Source: Aldrovandia affinis
Taxonomy: Eukaryota > Chordata > Actinopteri > Notacanthiformes > Halosauridae
NCBI GenBank assembly: GCA_029706075.1
Contig: JAINUG010000005.1
Span: 8,401,501 to 8,465,500 of the forward strand
Length of the DNA: 64,000 bases
Direction of reading: 5' to 3'
Shown here: piece by piece, positions 12,961 to 24,459 of the stretch
Numbering within the stretch: position 1 is the first letter of the stretch
How the letters are laid out: each line of letters opens with the position of its first letter
Made by a program: the position numbers and the translations under genes
Notes under the pieces: generated by a model
What the model was told of the DNA's origin: nothing
The model's database searches: none
What the model saw: the letters and a program-made list of their open reading frames with translations, nothing else

Positions 12961-13682
12961 GGAGGTGGTGTCTGATGGTAGATTATAAGACTTTGGGGCA
13001 GATTTATTTTGGATTTTATAGGCAGTAACGAGTCAATTAGTGTTTGTGCAGAGCAACTAAGTGGTCGCAGCAGAGTTTTGCACTGGTGAAATGAGAGAAA
13101 AGCGTAGCATCGCTAATATCTTCATGTTTGGCTTAATGCATATGTAGTTTGGGGCGTTCCCTTGTGGGACTGCAAAAACATGAGAGGAGAGAATGGAGAT
13201 TTATGCATATGGCCTGCTAAAGGTGATTTATCATGGCTGATGGCCATTGGGGCAATGGTAATTGCACCTATTATTTAATGTTTGTGAAAAGCAGGTGCTA
13301 ATACTAACTTTGTTTACAGCAATAATGAACAGACATTGCAGCCGTTGTCTTCCTTAGGTGGAGACGTCATTGACATGATAGAGCAGGACGTTGAAAAGAG
13401 AGGGTGTACTCTTACCCTGAGTATCTCTTTTTGGAATGTCCGAGCAGAACGTGCTAAAAACATGCAGGCTCCTCATGCGATACTCCAGCTATTGGATGAG
13501 CCTGAAGATGACCTGGAGCCACCAACACAGAGGAACCAAGCCACGCCTGCAAGCCTCTTTCCATGCTGTATTTCCTGGCTTCTGGCTCATTCCAGTGCAC
13601 AGTGGCAACTTCACAGGATGCATCTTCCAGTGCGCTGACCGTGGTGCTGAAAGCCATGTTGCCTCAAATGCCCCGCCATATA
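12961..13682. other. Unresolved, possibly transposon-derived sequence
   Basis: The left edge has GGGGCAGATTTATTTTGGAT, then GCAGAGTTTTGCACTGGTGA, words reminiscent of non-coding parts of fish DNA transposons. An open frame at 13336-13638 (acidic patch LLDEPEDDLEPP) has no domain I can name. It could be a remnant of an accessory transposon protein or chance. Confidence 0.25.
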
Positions 13683-14213
13683 CAGGTGCATGACAAAATA
13701 AAGGAAACACTTGAGCAAATGAAGGGTTTCTGGTGTGGGGTGCATTTTCCTGGCATGGTTTAGGTCCACTCAGCCCTTTAGAGGGCAAAGTAAACATCAA
13801 TAAATACAAAGCCATTCTGAGTGATCGCCTTCATCCTATACTGAAGCATTTCTATCCTGATGGGAGTGGTCTTCCAGGATAACAATACCCCCATCCACAG
13901 GGCACGAGTGGTCACTGAATTATTTGATGAGCATGGAAACTATGCAAACTGTACTCCATGGCTGTCTCAGTCACAAGATCTCAACCCAATTAAACAATTA
14001 ATTTTGGAGCAGTGCCTCAGACAGTGTTTTACACCACCATCAACAAAATTGAATTTCTCATGGAAGAATGGTGTTGCATCCCTCCAATAGAGTTCCAGGC
14101 ACTTGTAGAATCTATGCCAATGTACACTGAAACTGTTTTCACTTATCATAGTGGCCCAGTGCCAAGACACTTTATGTTAATGTTGGCATTTCCTTTATTT
14201 TGTCAGTTACCTG
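13683..14213 (+). mobile_element. Tc1-like element, shortened family copy B (both ends present)
   Basis: Flanked by TA on both sides (13681-13682 and 14214-14215). The ends CAGGTGCATGACAAAATAAA and TTTATTTTGTCAGTTACCTG are inverted repeats. The interior holds only the C-terminal half of a Tc1 transposase, degenerate, with VFQDNNTPIHRARVVTELFD and SQSQDLNPIKQL. At 531 bases it is about one third of a usual Tc1. It lacks the DNA-binding half in the same way as copies at 8695, 15870 and 33442, so it is a non-autonomous derivative. Confidence 0.88.
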
Positions 14214-14717
14214 TACATTCCCAAACACCTGAGAGGCATTTAACCTCATTACCTGTGTGTTACCTCATTTTTATACCCCAGTGAAACAGGAAGCTATGTT
14301 CCATAGTTCCCTAAGACTGAGATGAACTTAAAAAAGTAGCATTTTAATGCAGATTGTTGTATTGTTGTTGTATTTTATTAAAAATAATTATTCGGGGTGT
14401 GAATAATTGTGACATAACTTTTTAGAATTGTAAAATATTACATATTTACAATCTCTGAGCAATTTTATTAATATAAAATAATATAATTTCCCCATTTCTT
14501 TGAGTATACAATATAACTCATTACCTTTATTTATGTTATACTTCTTTATTCCTCTTTATCGAGGGTGTGCATAATTTTGGAGTTGACCATATACTGGATA
14601 TATAAGCTGTCCTTAAACCATTTGAACTATGTGTGGTTTCATGCAGTGTGTACATGAACTATATAGAGGAATTATTGAAACCTTTTCAGATGAAAATATG
14701 GAAGAAATGTTGCAAGC
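14214..14717. other. AT-rich non-coding, possible old transposon end
   Basis: The phrases GGGGTGTGAATAATTGTGAC near 14395 and GGGTGTGCATAATTTTGGAG near 14564 resemble end sequences of Tc1-like elements (GGGTxTGxATAATTTTG). No inverted partner or TA flanks could be fixed. Confidence 0.3.
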
Positions 14718-14735
14718 TGTGTGTGTGTGTACATA

Positions 14736-14782
<47 letters not shown>
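14718..14782. repeat. (TG)n(TA)n(T)n compound microsatellite
   Basis: TG repeats, then TA repeats, then about 30 T. Poly-Lys and poly-Phe frames across it are artefacts. Confidence 0.95.
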
Positions 14783-14785
<3 letters not shown>

Positions 14786-14859
14786 GGCCAAGAGGTCCTT
14801 TGCCACCTGAACCCAGTGTCTCTGTGTGGCCCACAGTAATAGGACTTGATTCTCTGTGG

Positions 14860-15300
14860 CAGGGGAAGGTGGTAAAATGCAAGCCCTTCACCTCCTGCTA
14901 TATCCTGCTCCCCTCCCCCTGCAGCTTGCGCCCCTTCCCCTGTCTGAAGCACTGCGCATTACAGCCAGAGACATTCCATTTGCATGCGGGCCCCGTCCGT
15001 GCCGGATGCACTCAGACTCATAATAAAAGGCGCTGACCTTCTTAACCTTTATGAATTACAATTTGTGCCAGCAACGCGTCCTGTCAGAGGCCTCAGAAAT
15101 GTGGGCACCTCCACTCCAAGTGCGTGTGCACGTTGTTTTTGCCGTTGTTAAGGGAGAGGGAAAAAGGTTTTTACTGTTCCTCAGCGGAGCCCTTGACAAG
15201 CTCGGCAGAGCCGGGCTGACAGTGGAGGAGGTCTCCAACAGTGCCGATCGCTCCATGCTAATCCACGCGGGGATGGCATGTTGTATGAAAGTATAGGTCC
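14860..15300. promoter_or_regulatory. Candidate conserved non-coding block
   Basis: Complex, repeat-free sequence, more GC-rich than its flanks. It holds ATAATAAAAGGCGCTGACCT near 15021, a Hox/Cdx-like AATAAAA word, and dense non-repetitive text to 15290. Frames on both strands overlap and none looks like protein. It is followed by a G-run at 15314-15333. Confidence 0.25.
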
Positions 15301-15313
15301 TTGCTGGTCTGTC

Positions 15314-15333
15314 GGGGTGGGGGGGGGGGGGGG
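15314..15333. repeat. Poly-G tract
   Basis: A nearly pure run of about 18 G. Similar runs lie at 45434-45448 (G) and 39535-39547 (C). Confidence 0.9.
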
Positions 15334-15869
15334 TGTTGTGCACTCTATCAGCGATTAATGCTGTGGAGTAAAATAACAATTTCTCATGCTGTCTTTGTCT
15401 TGGCCTGCTCAAAAGTGAATAGTCCCTAAATGATCACTTGAAAGCTGGGGCCAGGGTGGGCGGGTTGGTAACACATGTTGGGGGCGATCAGACAGCACAG
15501 CTGAAAGATGTTCCGGATTATGGCTGGGCTGTTTCCCAGAATGCAAAGGTTCCGGGGACATTAGTATGCAAGGAATTGATTTTCTTGAGGAACCCATAAT
15601 AATACAGATCTTGGTACTGCTGGTGAGCAGGGAATTGGAGCAAGTCAAGAACAGTGAGTCTCTCTCTACTGAGTCCTACATTTAGAAGCCTGCTACTGCA
15701 TGTCAGTATGCACCAGAGAGCCAGACTGTGACTGTGACAGTCTGTGAATACAGGGGAAGCTACACAGTGTTTGCGGGTCTCAGCTTAATATTCTATTGAA
15801 CTTCAGGTCTATTGTTTGAGGACACACATAAGGTGAAATGTGCCACAAATGTAGATAATTGCAAAGGTA

Positions 15870-16330
15870 CAGGTAACTGATCAAATAAAGTAAACACTTG
15901 AGTAAATGAAGGACTCTGGCAGCTCAGTTATGGTGTGGGGTGCATTTTCCTGGCACAGTTCAGGTCCATTCAACCCCTTAGAGGGCAAGGTAAATGTAAA
16001 TTAATACAAAGACATTCTGAGTGATCACCTTCATCCTATGGTGAAGCTTAGCTATCCTGATGAGAGTAGTCTCTTTCAGGATGGCAATGTCCACAGGATG
16101 GCAATGAGTTGTCACTGAATGGTTTGATGAGCATGAAAAGGATGTAAACAATATGCCATGGTCTTCTTAGTCACCAGATCTCAACCCAATTTAACATTTA
16201 TGGGAGATTCTGGAACAGTGCCTGAGACAGTGTTTTCCACCACCATCAACAAAAACTAATTATGGAATTTATTGTGGAAGAATAGCATTGCAATCCTCTA
16301 ATACAGTTCCAGACACTTGTAGAATCTAAT
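15870..16330 (+). mobile_element. Tc1-like element, shortened family copy C
   Basis: Starts after TA with CAGGTAACTGATCAAATAAA and follows the same text as copies at 8695 and 13683, including TGTGGGGTGCATTTTCCTGG and degenerate transposase C-terminal sequence. It ends without a visible right inverted repeat. It is more decayed than copy B and has a short internal duplication of ACAGGATGGCAATG near 16080-16105. Confidence 0.82.
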
Positions 16331-16363
16331 ATAGAAAAGAACTATACAAATATAGTGTACTTT

Positions 16364-16369
<6 letters not shown>

Positions 16370-16397
<28 letters not shown>
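16370..16397. repeat. (AC)n microsatellite
   Basis: About 14 AC units. Confidence 0.95.
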
Positions 16398-16398
<1 letters not shown>

Positions 16399-17980
16399 TT
16401 GTCCAGCAAGATTGTATTTTTATGAACAGCTAATCTTACTAAGTTGGATCCATTGATATCCATACATGACTGTAATGCATGCAATCTAATTTGTACATTG
16501 CTTAACACACCAATCACACCTTGCAATGTGCCAGAAGGCCACATGCAGTATCACCATTGAGCCAGACGTAGCAAGCAAGTCCTTCAAATTGAACCAGGAC
16601 AGGACAATTAAATTAAGGAAACAAACAAAGTGCTATTCATGCTGAGATAAAAAAGGTTCTCCAAGTTATGTGTTTGCTTCTGTAAATAGATGGTGTTATT
16701 TAAAATATGTTGTCCATATATGTTAGAAATGGCAGCTGCTTAAATTGTGATGAAATGAACATTTTGCAGGGTTTAGTAGTATTTACTGAAACACACTAAG
16801 AGTAAACAGTGAACAAACGGCACATTGAAGTGTGATTTGTAATTTATGTACATGCCAAATGTTTTGACCAATTTGTCTTCTCTGAACTAACCTATTGTTG
16901 TGGATCATATTAAAATTCAGAGTTGTCAGTTCTAATAGGAATATTTTTTTGTTTTTGGAGCTGTCTGAGTTTGATGAAAAAGGATGAGTTTGGGAGACTG
17001 AAGGAAATGAAGGACATCAGGGAAAATGACTGACGTCACTGGTCTTACAGAACAAGAAGTAAAATAACTCAGCCACAGGAAAAAGACTTGCATGCTTTTT
17101 AGTCCACATAGAAAAAGGGTTCAACTCACAGAGGGACCTTGTTATTTTGCGAATAATTGTTTTTTGGTACTCAGTAGCTTAGTTTATTTTATTTAGACAG
17201 CATTTACGGATTGCTGTACAATTTCTGAACATTTATCGACAGGCGTGTGCTGTCGTTTCACTTTATTTACAAAAGTAACCATGACTCACATTGAGTGGAT
17301 GGCCTGGGCAATTGGAGGGAAAGCTGATAGCTGTCTCCAAGCCAAAACAAACACCAACTTCTCAAAAAATGTCCAACAGGAACGTATAAGGTGAATAGCT
17401 CTTGGTTACACTCCACATAAATTACATGGGCATACACCATTTGCTGTAAAACCTGTGGTATAATTTAATTGCTTGTTACCACAGAAATTTCCAATGAATC
17501 AACAAAGAACATTTTAAATGTGGCTAGATGCCAACTGCTCAACAGTTTAAATTCCGCGCCTCTTCCTGGCCCCACTACCCACCCCCTAACCTTTTCCTTC
17601 TCTGTACTGGTCAAAATACTTCTCTGAAGGTCATTAATTAGATGTTTACTGGTGGGAGGTCTGAATCCATGCTCCATACTGAAACTGACAGGAGCTTTCT
17701 CCAGGGGACCAATAAAAGTGTCTTTATCTGTGGACCAGATATGCTTACTTATAATAATGGGAATAACAGCAAATGAATCACCAATGCAATCAATGAGACA
17801 TATTCATTAGGTTAGTCTGGATCCTAAAAAAATTAAAATGCCTACATCCCTACCAATGAGAGTCTTGATCACACTGGGGGCCGGCATGTGTCTAATTGCA
17901 CCAATTTGCTCAACATTTCACTACTTTCAAATGGACCTCCATTCTGCACGATTAGTATGAAATGGGCTTTTGGCAAAGTG

Positions 17981-17982
<2 letters not shown>
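16398..17982. other. Non-coding, nothing firm
   Basis: Mostly AT-rich unique sequence with no repeat ends or exon-like signals. Confidence 0.35.

Positions 17983-18051
<69 letters not shown>
17983..18051. repeat. (GA)n microsatellite
   Basis: About 34 GA units. Arg-Glu and Ser-Leu frames through it are artefacts. Confidence 0.97.
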
Positions 18052-18053
<2 letters not shown>

Positions 18054-18119
18054 CAATGCTTTCAGTGTGGTAAAGATTAAAAACTGCTGTGCCCCCCCGC
18101 ACACACCCCCACACTCCCT

Positions 18120-18350
18120 TCTGATTCCTCCTCTGCTCAGCGTCAGGGTTGGCAGTCCACGGCTGCGTGTGAGGGGGAGCGTGGCTGACAGGGGCAGCCG
18201 CGCGATGATTGGTTTACAGATGCGCGCTTCCTCCGTCGTCTTCAAGGTCGCCGAGATTTACAATCAAAGCGCTTATGGCTCTTTAATAGCGGGTGTCTGA
18301 GGCTGATTAAAAAATCTGGGAGTGGGCCTTCGTTAATGGAATTTGCTTGA
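18120..18350. promoter_or_regulatory. Candidate conserved non-coding element with TCF/LEF- and homeodomain-like words
   Basis: A sharply different, CpG-bearing block in AT-rich surroundings, including GCCGCGCGATGATTGG. It then has TTTACAATCAAAGCG (an ATCAAAG TCF/LEF-type site), GCTCTTTAATAGCGG, GCTGATTAAAAAAT and CGTTAATGGAAT. Clustered factor-like sites in complex text without repeats are typical of developmental enhancers. The open frames have no protein character. Confidence 0.4.
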
Positions 18351-18829
18351 CCTTTTTTTGTTCTCAACTATGCAATATCTGAATATATTACTGCATGACA
18401 AATAATACAGGCATGCACATACGGTGTATAATTCATAAACAGACGGATGGCAAAGCAGCTATGCGTGCAGGCATCTGTGAGATATGTTGATGGGTATAAG
18501 ACAGGCAATATGTGGCACATGACTGTATGTAAGGAGAGGAAATTTGCATTTCGGATGATGGTGATTGTGGTTTGTTGTTATTTGCATTTTTACAAACCTG
18601 TGGGAGTGGAGCTGCACAGAATGTTGGAGATTTAATGGGGGACACATATGGATGGAATTTACTCCGTTCTAAAAGACTTCAAGGTTAAAGTAGGCTAAAC
18701 TTATGAGGAGGCGGATCACTGATTGCATGTACTTTCTGCTAAAAAAACATGCATGTTGGATCCCTTTCAAACACTGAGAAAGGGATCAGGTGTCATAAAT
18801 GGAGCTTTCTCTATGTTTACTGAAAAGGC

Positions 18830-18995
18830 CCTTCCTGTCATTAATTTCCTGACCTACGTCCTTGTTCAGAGGGCTAATAAAGTTTGTCTGCTGTAGGTGC
18901 TGGAGCTGCAGTATGTCAGCAGCAGATGCCTCTCTCAGAAAGTTCCGGAACGCTCAATTAGTTGCTTTTATGGGGTCCATTAATAAACATTAGTT
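18830..18995. promoter_or_regulatory. Candidate conserved non-coding element
   Basis: Compact complex text: GGCTAATAAAGTTTGTCTGC, TCAATTAGTTGCTTTTATGG, then CCATTAATAAACATTAG. TAAT and TTTAT homeodomain/Hox-like cores are dense and repeats are absent. Confidence 0.35.
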
Positions 18996-19655
18996 TTCTT
19001 TCTCAAGACGTGAGTGCAGGAAAACTACCACAACTGGGGTTCTGTGGATCACAGCCCTGCATTTCTCGGTCCAGTGGACTTACGATGTGTTCCTTACAAA
19101 AAACTGGTAGAAACTAATGTGGGCCAGTTTTCAGTGGACCTGGAGGCACCTCTCACAATGATCTAAAAAAGAAGTTCGAGAGAGAACGGCCTTGACGACA
19201 AGTCTAAAAAAAGGAGGGCACTTTGAAGCCAAGAATTTGTGACAGATGTTTAATGTCCCTTACAGAAATAGATTTTTACAAATTCCACAAATTGGGTGCT
19301 ACGGGGCAGAGAATTTGTGTCCTAAATGTCTCTTCTCCCATCACTGATGTTAATTATGAGAGTCACAGCGGAAATATGATTGATGGCTCAAAGAAATGGA
19401 GAGAAGCAACAAGGGATTCCGCCTCACCGAAGAAAAAGAAGGGAAAAGAAAGCCAGAAGTGGCAGAAAGTCGTTTGACCAAGATCCCAAATGCATTATCT
19501 GGAAATGAAGTGAGAGTTGACTTTTGACAGCCCTGTAAACAAATTGTAGGGAGCAACAATAAATAATAACGCAGGGCGCCAGAGCGCCTAGGAAGCCTGA
19601 TCAGACAGGAAAGAGCTGTGAAATGGAATGCCACCAACTAAAGTGTATGGAAACC
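18996..19655. other. Non-coding, nothing recognised
   Basis: An 84-codon frame at 19223-19477 begins MKPRICDRCLMSLTEIDFYK and is lysine-rich at its end. It has no recognised domain or splice context, so it is not called. Confidence 0.3.
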
Positions 19656-19980
19656 CGATCGGTCTAAAGCGTGTAGACACACCCGCTCCACTCGGTCGCG
19701 TAGAAACACCCGCTCCAATCGGTCTAAAGCGTGTAGACACACCCGCTCCGCTCGGTCTAAAGCGTGTAGACACACCCGCTCCGCTCGGTCTAAAGCGTGT
19801 AGAAACACCCACTCCGATCAGTCTAAAGCGTGTAGAAACACCCGCTCCGCTCGGTCTAAAGCATGTAGAACACCCGCTCCGCTCGGTCTAAAGCGTGTAG
19901 ACACACCCGCTCCGCTTGGTCTAAAGTGTGTAGAAACACCCGCTCGGCTCGGTCTAAAGCGCGTACAAACCCACGCTCGA
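19656..19980. repeat. 33-bp minisatellite, about nine to ten units
   Basis: The unit begins CGGTCTAAAGCGTGTAGACA and continues CACCCGCTCCGCT. Variants differ by a few substitutions and one unit is shortened. The period is a multiple of three and the unit has no stop in some frames, so one plus frame reads GLKRVDTPAPL repeats and a minus frame reads GVSTRFRPSGA repeats. There is no promoter, splice or domain evidence for translation. The array is CpG-rich compared with its flanks. Confidence 0.93.
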
Positions 19981-21147
19981 TCATTGTACTGGCTCCCAAA
20001 CTGGAGGCCAGGCCATGTACTACAGAAACCCCTGAAATCTGGTATTACTCAACCGGCACGATAAACCAATCTGGCACATATCCTCCTGAATCAGTCATGG
20101 GCGATTCATTAGTCTGTTGCTGGCCTGCTTCCGCAAGTGTGCTCGGCGTACGTTAAGACAAACATAATGGCAACTGTGGGGGGCCGGGAGTTGTGGGGCT
20201 CAGTGCATCAACATTAACCTGTCATATGGTCAGGTGTCACGGCGGTGGTGACCCGGGGTCACCCCACCTCAAAGGCTTAGCTCACCTCGCCTACTTGAAG
20301 ACTGGTGGCTCAGGCCACCGGGTGTGAGATCTGTGACATTGAATCTGTGATGTACTATCAGGACTGAGTGTCTAATGTTCACGTTCTTCACAGAGCAAAC
20401 TGCAACATAACCTTTTGATGATGACAAAGCCGAATAAACCCACTCCTATCACCAAAAAGATACAAAAATAAAATAATCAATGGTGTTCATGCAGGAAGTG
20501 TTTCAATGTTCATGTGTTCAGTCACCATGATTGATAGTGTCCTTACAACATTATCACCTCTTTGACTGCATCTAATTAAAAAAAAACTATGCTGGATTGG
20601 AATGAGCACAGCCATTGGGAATAGCTCAATTTGTTTAAGATATACAATTCTCTTGTGAATAAAGCACATTTATTAAAAGGCACAGACAAAATACATTATA
20701 CTGTTTAATAGAATACTGATACATTTTATATGAATGGGCTTTTAGGTTAACACTTCACATTAAGTTGTGTAGTTATATCATACGTGGTTATCACTGAGTA
20801 AGAATGTAAGAGCAATGTAAGAAATATGTTACGAGTTCTTAATTACACATGTGAAACAAGGCCAGCCCTGGCACATGCTAGTTATCATTATACATTTTAT
20901 AAGTAAATATAATATAATTAGATAGCTAGCAATAATAATAATATAGTTAATTATCATTTACTTAATGATAACTATAACATGTACCAGTATTTCTTACATA
21001 GCAGTTACTTGCAGGATTAGGAAGTGTTGTTGTTCACATCCCGATATTCATGTATAACACAAGTGTGAATGCCATATCGCTTTTAAAATATATCCTTATA
21101 GACTAAACCAAGTCAAACCACTTAATATCGAAAACTTTGATGAACTA
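19981..21147. other. Non-coding, nothing firm
   Basis: Contains a CGGTGGTGACCCGGGGTCAC palindrome-like word near 20242. A GGTTAACACTTCACATTAAG near 20753 resembles the AACACTTTACA-type start of a common fish repeat, too weak to delimit. Confidence 0.3.
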
Positions 21148-22003
21148 CACTACCGGTCAAAAGTTTTAGAACACCCCCATTTTCCAGTTTTTACTAAAAT
21201 TTAAGCAGTTCAAGTCCAGTGAATAACCTGAAATGGTACAAAAGTAAGCGGTAAACTGCCAGAGGTAAAAAAAAAGTTTAGGTTACCAAAAACTGAAAAA
21301 TAATGTTAATTTTTTGGCAGTGAGTAGTTTCCTACACCATCAAAAGGCACTTGGAAACTGGAGGAAACTCTGACAGTAAGAGGTCTGGCAGACCCAAAGC
21401 CACAACAAAATCAGAAGACAAGTTTCTGAGAGTCAACAGCTTGCATGATAAGCGGCTCACAAGACAACAGCTTCAAGCACAGCTTAACACTGGTCGAAGT
21501 AAGGAAGTCTCAGTTTCAACTGTGAAGAGAAGACTGGTTTGACAGGTCATGTGGCAGTAAGAAAGCCATTGCTAAGATGGCAAAATAAGAAAAAGAGGCT
21601 TGCCTGGGCCATGAAGCACCACCAATGGACTACTGAAGACAAAGAAGGTCTTATGGACCTATGAATCAAAATTTTGAAAGGTTTTTGTAGACCATCGAGT
21701 AGGTGAAAGGATGGCTCCTCAGTGTGTGACACCAACTGTCAAACATGGAGGAGGAAGCGTGATGGTCTGGGGCTCTTTTGCTGGATCCAGAGTCGGCGAC
21801 TTGCACACTGTTAACCGTTAAGTAGAGTGACTGTTAACCCACGTTAACCCATTACTTGTTCCCTGAAAAGGGCCTTTTTTTATAACTCTGAAATTTACAT
21901 TATTTTTCAGTTTTTGGTAACCTAAACTTTTTTCTTTAACCTCTGGCAGTTTACCGCTTAAAACTGGATGATGGGGGTGTTCTAAAACTTTTGACCGGTA
22001 GTG
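21148..22003 (+). mobile_element. Tc1-like element with long inverted repeats, internally deleted
   Basis: Both ends are flanked by TA (21146-21147 and 22004-22005). The ends CACTACCGGTCAAAAGTTTT and AAAACTTTTGACCGGTAGTG are perfect inverts. The match continues inward on both sides through an AAGCGGTAAACTGCCAGAGG block (left near 21247, right inverted near 21943), so the terminal repeats exceed 100 bases, the left arm holding about 60 extra bases. Inside, 21351-21542 encodes a Tc1 DNA-binding segment (SKRSGRPKATTKSED, then STVKRRL). Further degenerate transposase includes [19 protein letters not shown] near 21727. The coding region is interrupted and the catalytic end is missing, so it is non-autonomous. 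Confidence 0.92.
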
Positions 22004-22497
22004 TATACGGTGTATACTTCCATTAGCTACAGTTATTTAGTTGCTAAGCAATGAGAGTTGCAAGGTTTTGTTTGCTAGTTTGCTAGCTATGTGGGTGGAT
22101 TAACATCTGAAGCCAGCAAACTAGTACTTACACAAAATACATAAATCACAATAATAAATTACATTTTCATTACAAATAACAATTGCGTCATATACTAGCA
22201 AGGAAGGCTTGGTTGACAAATCAGCTTTTAGGTCCAAAACTATCCATTTTAAGATGTGAAACCAGTAATACATATAAAGCGACCTGTCTATTTCTACATG
22301 CTATGCACTGTACTGGAAACTAATTTGAAATATTTCCGAATTTCTGTATTTACAAATTCCATGCATTAGGGTAATATTGTCTTCAATGCCAAGCTTTTAA
22401 TATCAGATATCAGTGTTGACCAGACATTTATGGGAAGTTTATAATGGAATGGATATTACCTGTTTATAAATGACAGCACTTATTAGCTTTTCACTTA
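22004..22497. other. Non-coding, nothing recognised
   Basis: An AT-rich spacer between two Tc1-like elements. Confidence 0.35.
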
Positions 22498-23692
22498 CAC
22501 TGCCCGTCCCCAAAAAAGTCACACACTCTAATATTTAGTTGGACCGCCTTTAGCTTTGATTACGGCACGCATTCACCGTGGCATCGTTTCGATAAGCTTC
22601 CGCAATGTCACAACATTTATTTCCGTCCAGAGTTGCATACATTTTTCGCCAAGATCTTGTATTGATGATGGGAGAGTCAGACCGCTGCGCAAAGTCTTCT
22701 CCAGCACATCCCAAAGATTTTCAATGGGGTTAAGGTCTGGACCACTCTTTCACAATTTGAGCCCGATGAATCGTGGCATTGTCATCTTGGAATATGCCCG
22801 TGCCATCAGGGAAGAAAAAATCCATTGATGGAAAAACCTGGTCATTCAGTATATTCAGGTAGTCAGCTGACCTCATTCTTTAAGCACATAACGTTGCTGA
22901 ACCTAGACCTGGCCAACTGGAGCAACCCCAGATCATAACACTGCCCCCACAGGCTTGTACAGTAGGCACTAGGCATTTTGGGTGCATCACTTCATCCGCC
23001 TCTCTTCTTACCCTGATGCACCCATCACTCTAGAACAGGGTCAATCTGGACTCATCAGACCACATGACCTTCTTCCATTGCTCCAGAGTCCAATCTTTAT
23101 GCTCCCTAGCAAATTGAAGCCTTTTTTTCCGATTAGCCTCACTGACAAGTGGTTTTCTTAAGGCTACACAGCTGTTTAGTCCCAATCCCTTGAGTTCCCT
23201 TCCCATTGTGCGTGTGGAAATGCTCTTACTTTCACTATTAAACATAGCCGTGATTTCTACTGTTGATTTTTTACGATATGATTTCACAAACGTTTAAGTG
23301 ATCGCCGATCACGATCATTCAAAACGTTTTTCCGACCACATTTCTTCCTCGAAGATGATGGTTTACCACTATTCTTCCAGGTTTTAATAATGCATTGGAC
23401 AGTTCTTAACCCAATTTGAGTAGTTTCAGCAATCTCCTTAGTTGTTTTCTTTGCTTGATGCAGGCCAATAATTTGACCCTTCTGAAACAGATTAACATCT
23501 TTTCCACAACCACAGGATATGTCTTCCAACATGGTTGTTTAAGAAATGAGAAGCTACTCACTGCATCAGTTAGGGTTAAATAACTTGTTGCCAGCTAAAA
23601 CATATTAATCACTGCAGTAATTATCCAGTGGAAGGCTCTTACCTATTTGCTTAGTTAAATCCAGGTGGTGACTTTTTTTTGGCCAGGCAGTG
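22498..23692 (-). mobile_element. Near full-length Tc1-like transposon
   Basis: 1,195 bases with TA on both sides (22496-22497 and 23693-23694). The minus-strand left end CACTGCCTGGCCAAAAAAAA and the plus-strand end CACTGCCCGTCCCCAAAAAA are imperfect inverted repeats. The transposase begins at 23532 on the minus strand. Its helix-turn-helix region is KTTKEIAETTQIGLRTVQCI and a GRPR-like basic motif is seen as CGRKN. The first catalytic block VMWSDESRLTLF ends near 23033, the second is [19 protein letters not shown] near 22795-22740, and the third is [14 protein letters not shown] near 22730. The frame changes near 23285 and a stop follows the first block at 23030-23032, so it is inactive but well preserved. 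It is one of the youngest-looking DNA transposons in the window. Confidence 0.94.
23030..23532 (-). pseudogene. Tc1-like transposase, N-terminal half (two frames)
   Basis: An 82-residue segment (23532-23284) and an 85-residue segment (23287-23030) are in different frames and together cover the DNA-binding region and the first catalytic Asp block. The shift near 23285 and the stop after LTLF make this a pseudogene. The catalytic remainder continues to about 22555 with good residue conservation. Confidence 0.88.
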
Positions 23693-23694
23693 TA

Positions 23695-24459
23695 TTATTG
23701 CCATGTAGTAAATACATGTATGATGTTTAGTAATGACTTTGTATTATTTAATTGTTTGTATTACACCTATATTAACTGCCCCAATTCCTTAAATTTTCCA
23801 TTTTCATTTAAAAAAAAAGAACTGCAGTGTAACACCGAGAGAACATACGGTCAACAATTATATCTAAATAAGAATGCAATTTTCAAAGCTAAGGGAAGAA
23901 CCCCCCCTCGTTAAATCATCGTTTGTAGAGAATGCATCTGCTTTAAGTGTTTAGAGTGGTCATGAAGAGCTCTTTACAGTCTCAGACATGGTTAATAGTC
24001 AGAGCAGACTCATATGAAGATGCCCTTCTTTCAAATTAAAACCACGGAAATGCTTTTAAAGGATAATCAGATTTAAATTAATGCAATTGTAGCATCAGGA
24101 AAAGGTGCATTTTACAATAGTATAGAGATTAGAAATAATGGCTGCATCGAGCGGCAGTGGCTTTTATTAATTGCATGGCAAATTGGAGCTGTCTGCTGTT
24201 CTCTAGTGTTATCCTACCTGTAAAATACCTTGGAAAAAAATTAAACACCAATCAAAGTGCATTTCTTTCATCATATTTTCTGATTGTCAGCATCACCTTT
24301 CCACACATAGCATTTAGCAGCGTAACAAATCTTAGGTTTTATTGACTGTCTCATTTTGTTACCTTTCATATTTCATTTTTATGATCCATTCAGACACAAT
24401 CCAGTTTTTTTAAATAGGTATCCACACGGTTTTTGATGTGTAACATAATTTATTCGACA
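23695..24459. other. Non-coding, nothing recognised
   Basis: AT-rich unique sequence. Short open frames here have no recognisable domain. Confidence 0.35.

Noticed and set aside
13336-13638. 100-codon frame as a host gene
   Set aside because: No domain, surrounded by transposon-like text, and flanked by a Tc1-like element.
14214-14600. Additional Tc1-like element
   Set aside because: Only end-like phrases (GGGTGTGxATAATT) are seen, without an inverted partner or TA flanks.
19223-19477. 84-codon lysine-rich frame as a small protein gene
   Set aside because: Begins in unremarkable sequence, no homology recognised, no splice or promoter signals.
20740-21060. Known fish repeat starting AACACTTTACA
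   Set aside because: The match is short and diverged and no boundaries could be set.
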